Origin: SIG714 sp045629725
Lineage (GTDB): Bacteria > Bacillota > Clostridia > Oscillospirales > CAG-272
Assembly: GCA_045629725.1 (NCBI GenBank)
Contig: JAZQRT010000082.1
Coordinates: 1 to 9,373 of the forward strand
DNA: 9,373 nucleotides
Direction of reading: 5' to 3'
The notes beneath the pieces were generated by a model, which saw only the letters and a program-made list of their open reading frames with translations, made no database searches and was not told the DNA's origin. Below, piece after piece: positions 8,567-9,373 of the stretch. The stretch's first letter is position 1. Each line of letters begins with the position of its first letter. A program made the position numbers and the translations under genes.

Positions 8567-9373
8567 TTAAACGTCGGCATAATTATAATATCTATGCCCG
8601 TTTTCAAAAATAAACTGTTTTCTTGCAGCAGAATCATCACCAAGAAGGATATCAAACATTTTTGCGGTTTCCTCCGGTGCTGTGGGCATAACTCTGATAA
8701 GACGTCTTGTTGAGGGATTCATCGTCGTTTGCGCCATCATTTCTGCCGAGTTTTCACCAAGACCCTTTGATCTTTGGATTATATATTTCTTGCCCTCAAG
8801 TCCTGCAAGGATCTCTTCCTTCTCCCTCTCGTCATATGCATACAAAGACTCGTCCTTGACGATTATTTCGTAAAGAGGCGACTCCGCAATATATACTCTG
8901 CCCTCTTTGATAAGCGTGGGCAAAAGAGCATAGAACATTGTGAGGATAAGGGTTCTGATCTGGAATCCGTCCTCGTCGGCATCGGTACAGATTATTATCT
9001 TGTTCCATCTCAGAGCATCAAGATTGAAGTTCTGCAGATCCTTCATCTTTTTGTGAGTGATCTCCACTCCGCATCCCACAACACGGAGAAGGTCCATTAT
9101 GATATCGTTTGCAAATATCTTATCATAGCTGCTCTTTATACAGTTGAGCGTTTTTCCTCTTACGGGAATGATCGCTTGGAATTCACCGTTTCTTGCATGC
9201 TTAACCGAGCCAAGCACCGAATCACCCTCAACGATATAAAGCTCTCTTACGGTTTTATCCTTTGAACGGCATCCCACAAATTTTTCAACCTTATAGGACG
9301 TGTCCGTCATTTTACTGAGCTTTTTCTTTATCTCAAGAACTTCCTTGCTTACGGTCTCACGGCTTCTTTTATT
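8567..9373 (-). CDS. Type IIA DNA topoisomerase B subunit (GyrB/ParE-like), C-terminal fragment, divergent
   Basis: The reading frame is open to the window edge, so the gene begins beyond 9373; the in-frame ATG at 9310 is internal and the 268 visible residues are the C-terminal part. It contains the TOPRIM domain, which with the GyrA/ParC-type partner binds Mg2+ for DNA cleavage and rejoining. Seen here are YIVEGDS with the catalytic Glu encoded at 9227-9229, TDADEDG with the metal-binding Asp residues at 8969-8983, KGLGE, and a TRRLIRV motif near the end; the protein ends in HRYYNYADV. These establish the family. The sequence departs from standard GyrB/ParE at usually invariant places: EGDSVLGSVKHAR replaces EGDSAGGSAKQGR, and FQAIIPVRGKTLN replaces the usual QAILPLRGKILN. 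The GHKL ATPase domain is outside the window. It may be a paralogue beyond canonical gyrase and topoisomerase IV, so I give no symbol. No GyrA-type partner gene lies downstream. Confidence 0.9.
   Translation of the reverse strand, partial: NKRSRETVSKEVLEIKKKLSKMTDTSYKVEKFVGCRSKDKTVRELYIVEGDSVLGSVKHARNGEFQAIIPVRGKTLNCIKSSYDKIFANDIIMDLLRVVGCGVEITHKKMKDLQNFNLDALRWNKIIICTDADEDGFQIRTLILTMFYALLPTLIKEGRVYIAESPLYEIIVKDESLYAYDEREKEEILAGLEGKKYIIQRSKGLGENSAEMMAQTTMNPSTRRLIRVMPTAPEETAKMFDILLGDDSAARKQFIFENGHRYYNYADV

Noticed and set aside
8774..9265. A 163-codon plus-strand open frame opposite the topoisomerase gene
   Set aside because: It lies entirely antisense to the conserved TOPRIM region, and its translation shows no recognisable domain.
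8567..9310. The ATG at 9310 as the true start of a 247-residue stand-alone TOPRIM protein
   Set aside because: The frame remains open for 21 more codons to the window edge with family-compatible sequence, I see no strong ribosome binding site before this ATG, and the residues after it match the interior of GyrB/ParE.

Overview
The window is a compact, fully coding stretch of a bacterial chromosome in which every convincing gene lies on the minus strand, so transcription runs from the high to the low coordinates. The order is: the C-terminal part of a type IIA topoisomerase B subunit (8567-9373, cut by the window edge), addB (5410-8529), addA (1895-5395), a full-length ABC exporter half-transporter (183-1883), and the first 59 codons of a second ABC half-transporter (1-178). 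The gaps are only 37, 14, 11 and 4 bases, and I see no hairpin terminator or convincing promoter in any of them, so this looks like one polycistronic unit.

The organism is most likely a member of the Bacillota, probably class Clostridia. The basis is the AddAB enzyme (instead of RecBCD) in the order addB-addA, strong AGGAGG-type ribosome binding sites, purine-rich coding strands of moderate to low GC, and a topoisomerase B subunit of a divergent kind that I associate from memory with clostridia. I cannot name a genus.

Functionally the centre of the window is DNA double-strand-break processing. AddA is a UvrD-like helicase plus RecB-type nuclease. AddB is a degenerate helicase with its own RecB-type nuclease and an iron-sulfur cluster. 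Both proteins keep all the motifs expected of an active enzyme. The upstream topoisomerase fragment has an intact TOPRIM metal site but unusual surrounding sequence, and may be a paralogue beyond standard GyrB and ParE.

Downstream, the two ABC genes appear to encode a heterodimeric exporter. The complete subunit has a degenerate nucleotide site (Asp for the catalytic Glu and Gln for the H-loop His), as in TM287-type subunits. The partner, of which only the N-terminus is visible, should carry the catalytically competent residues. The complete ABC gene starts with TTG, and its ribosome binding site overlaps the addA stop codon, which suggests translational coupling. I found no tRNA, rRNA, CRISPR, insertion sequence or phage feature, and no clearly undescribed system. 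The topoisomerase paralogue is the item most worth a second look.
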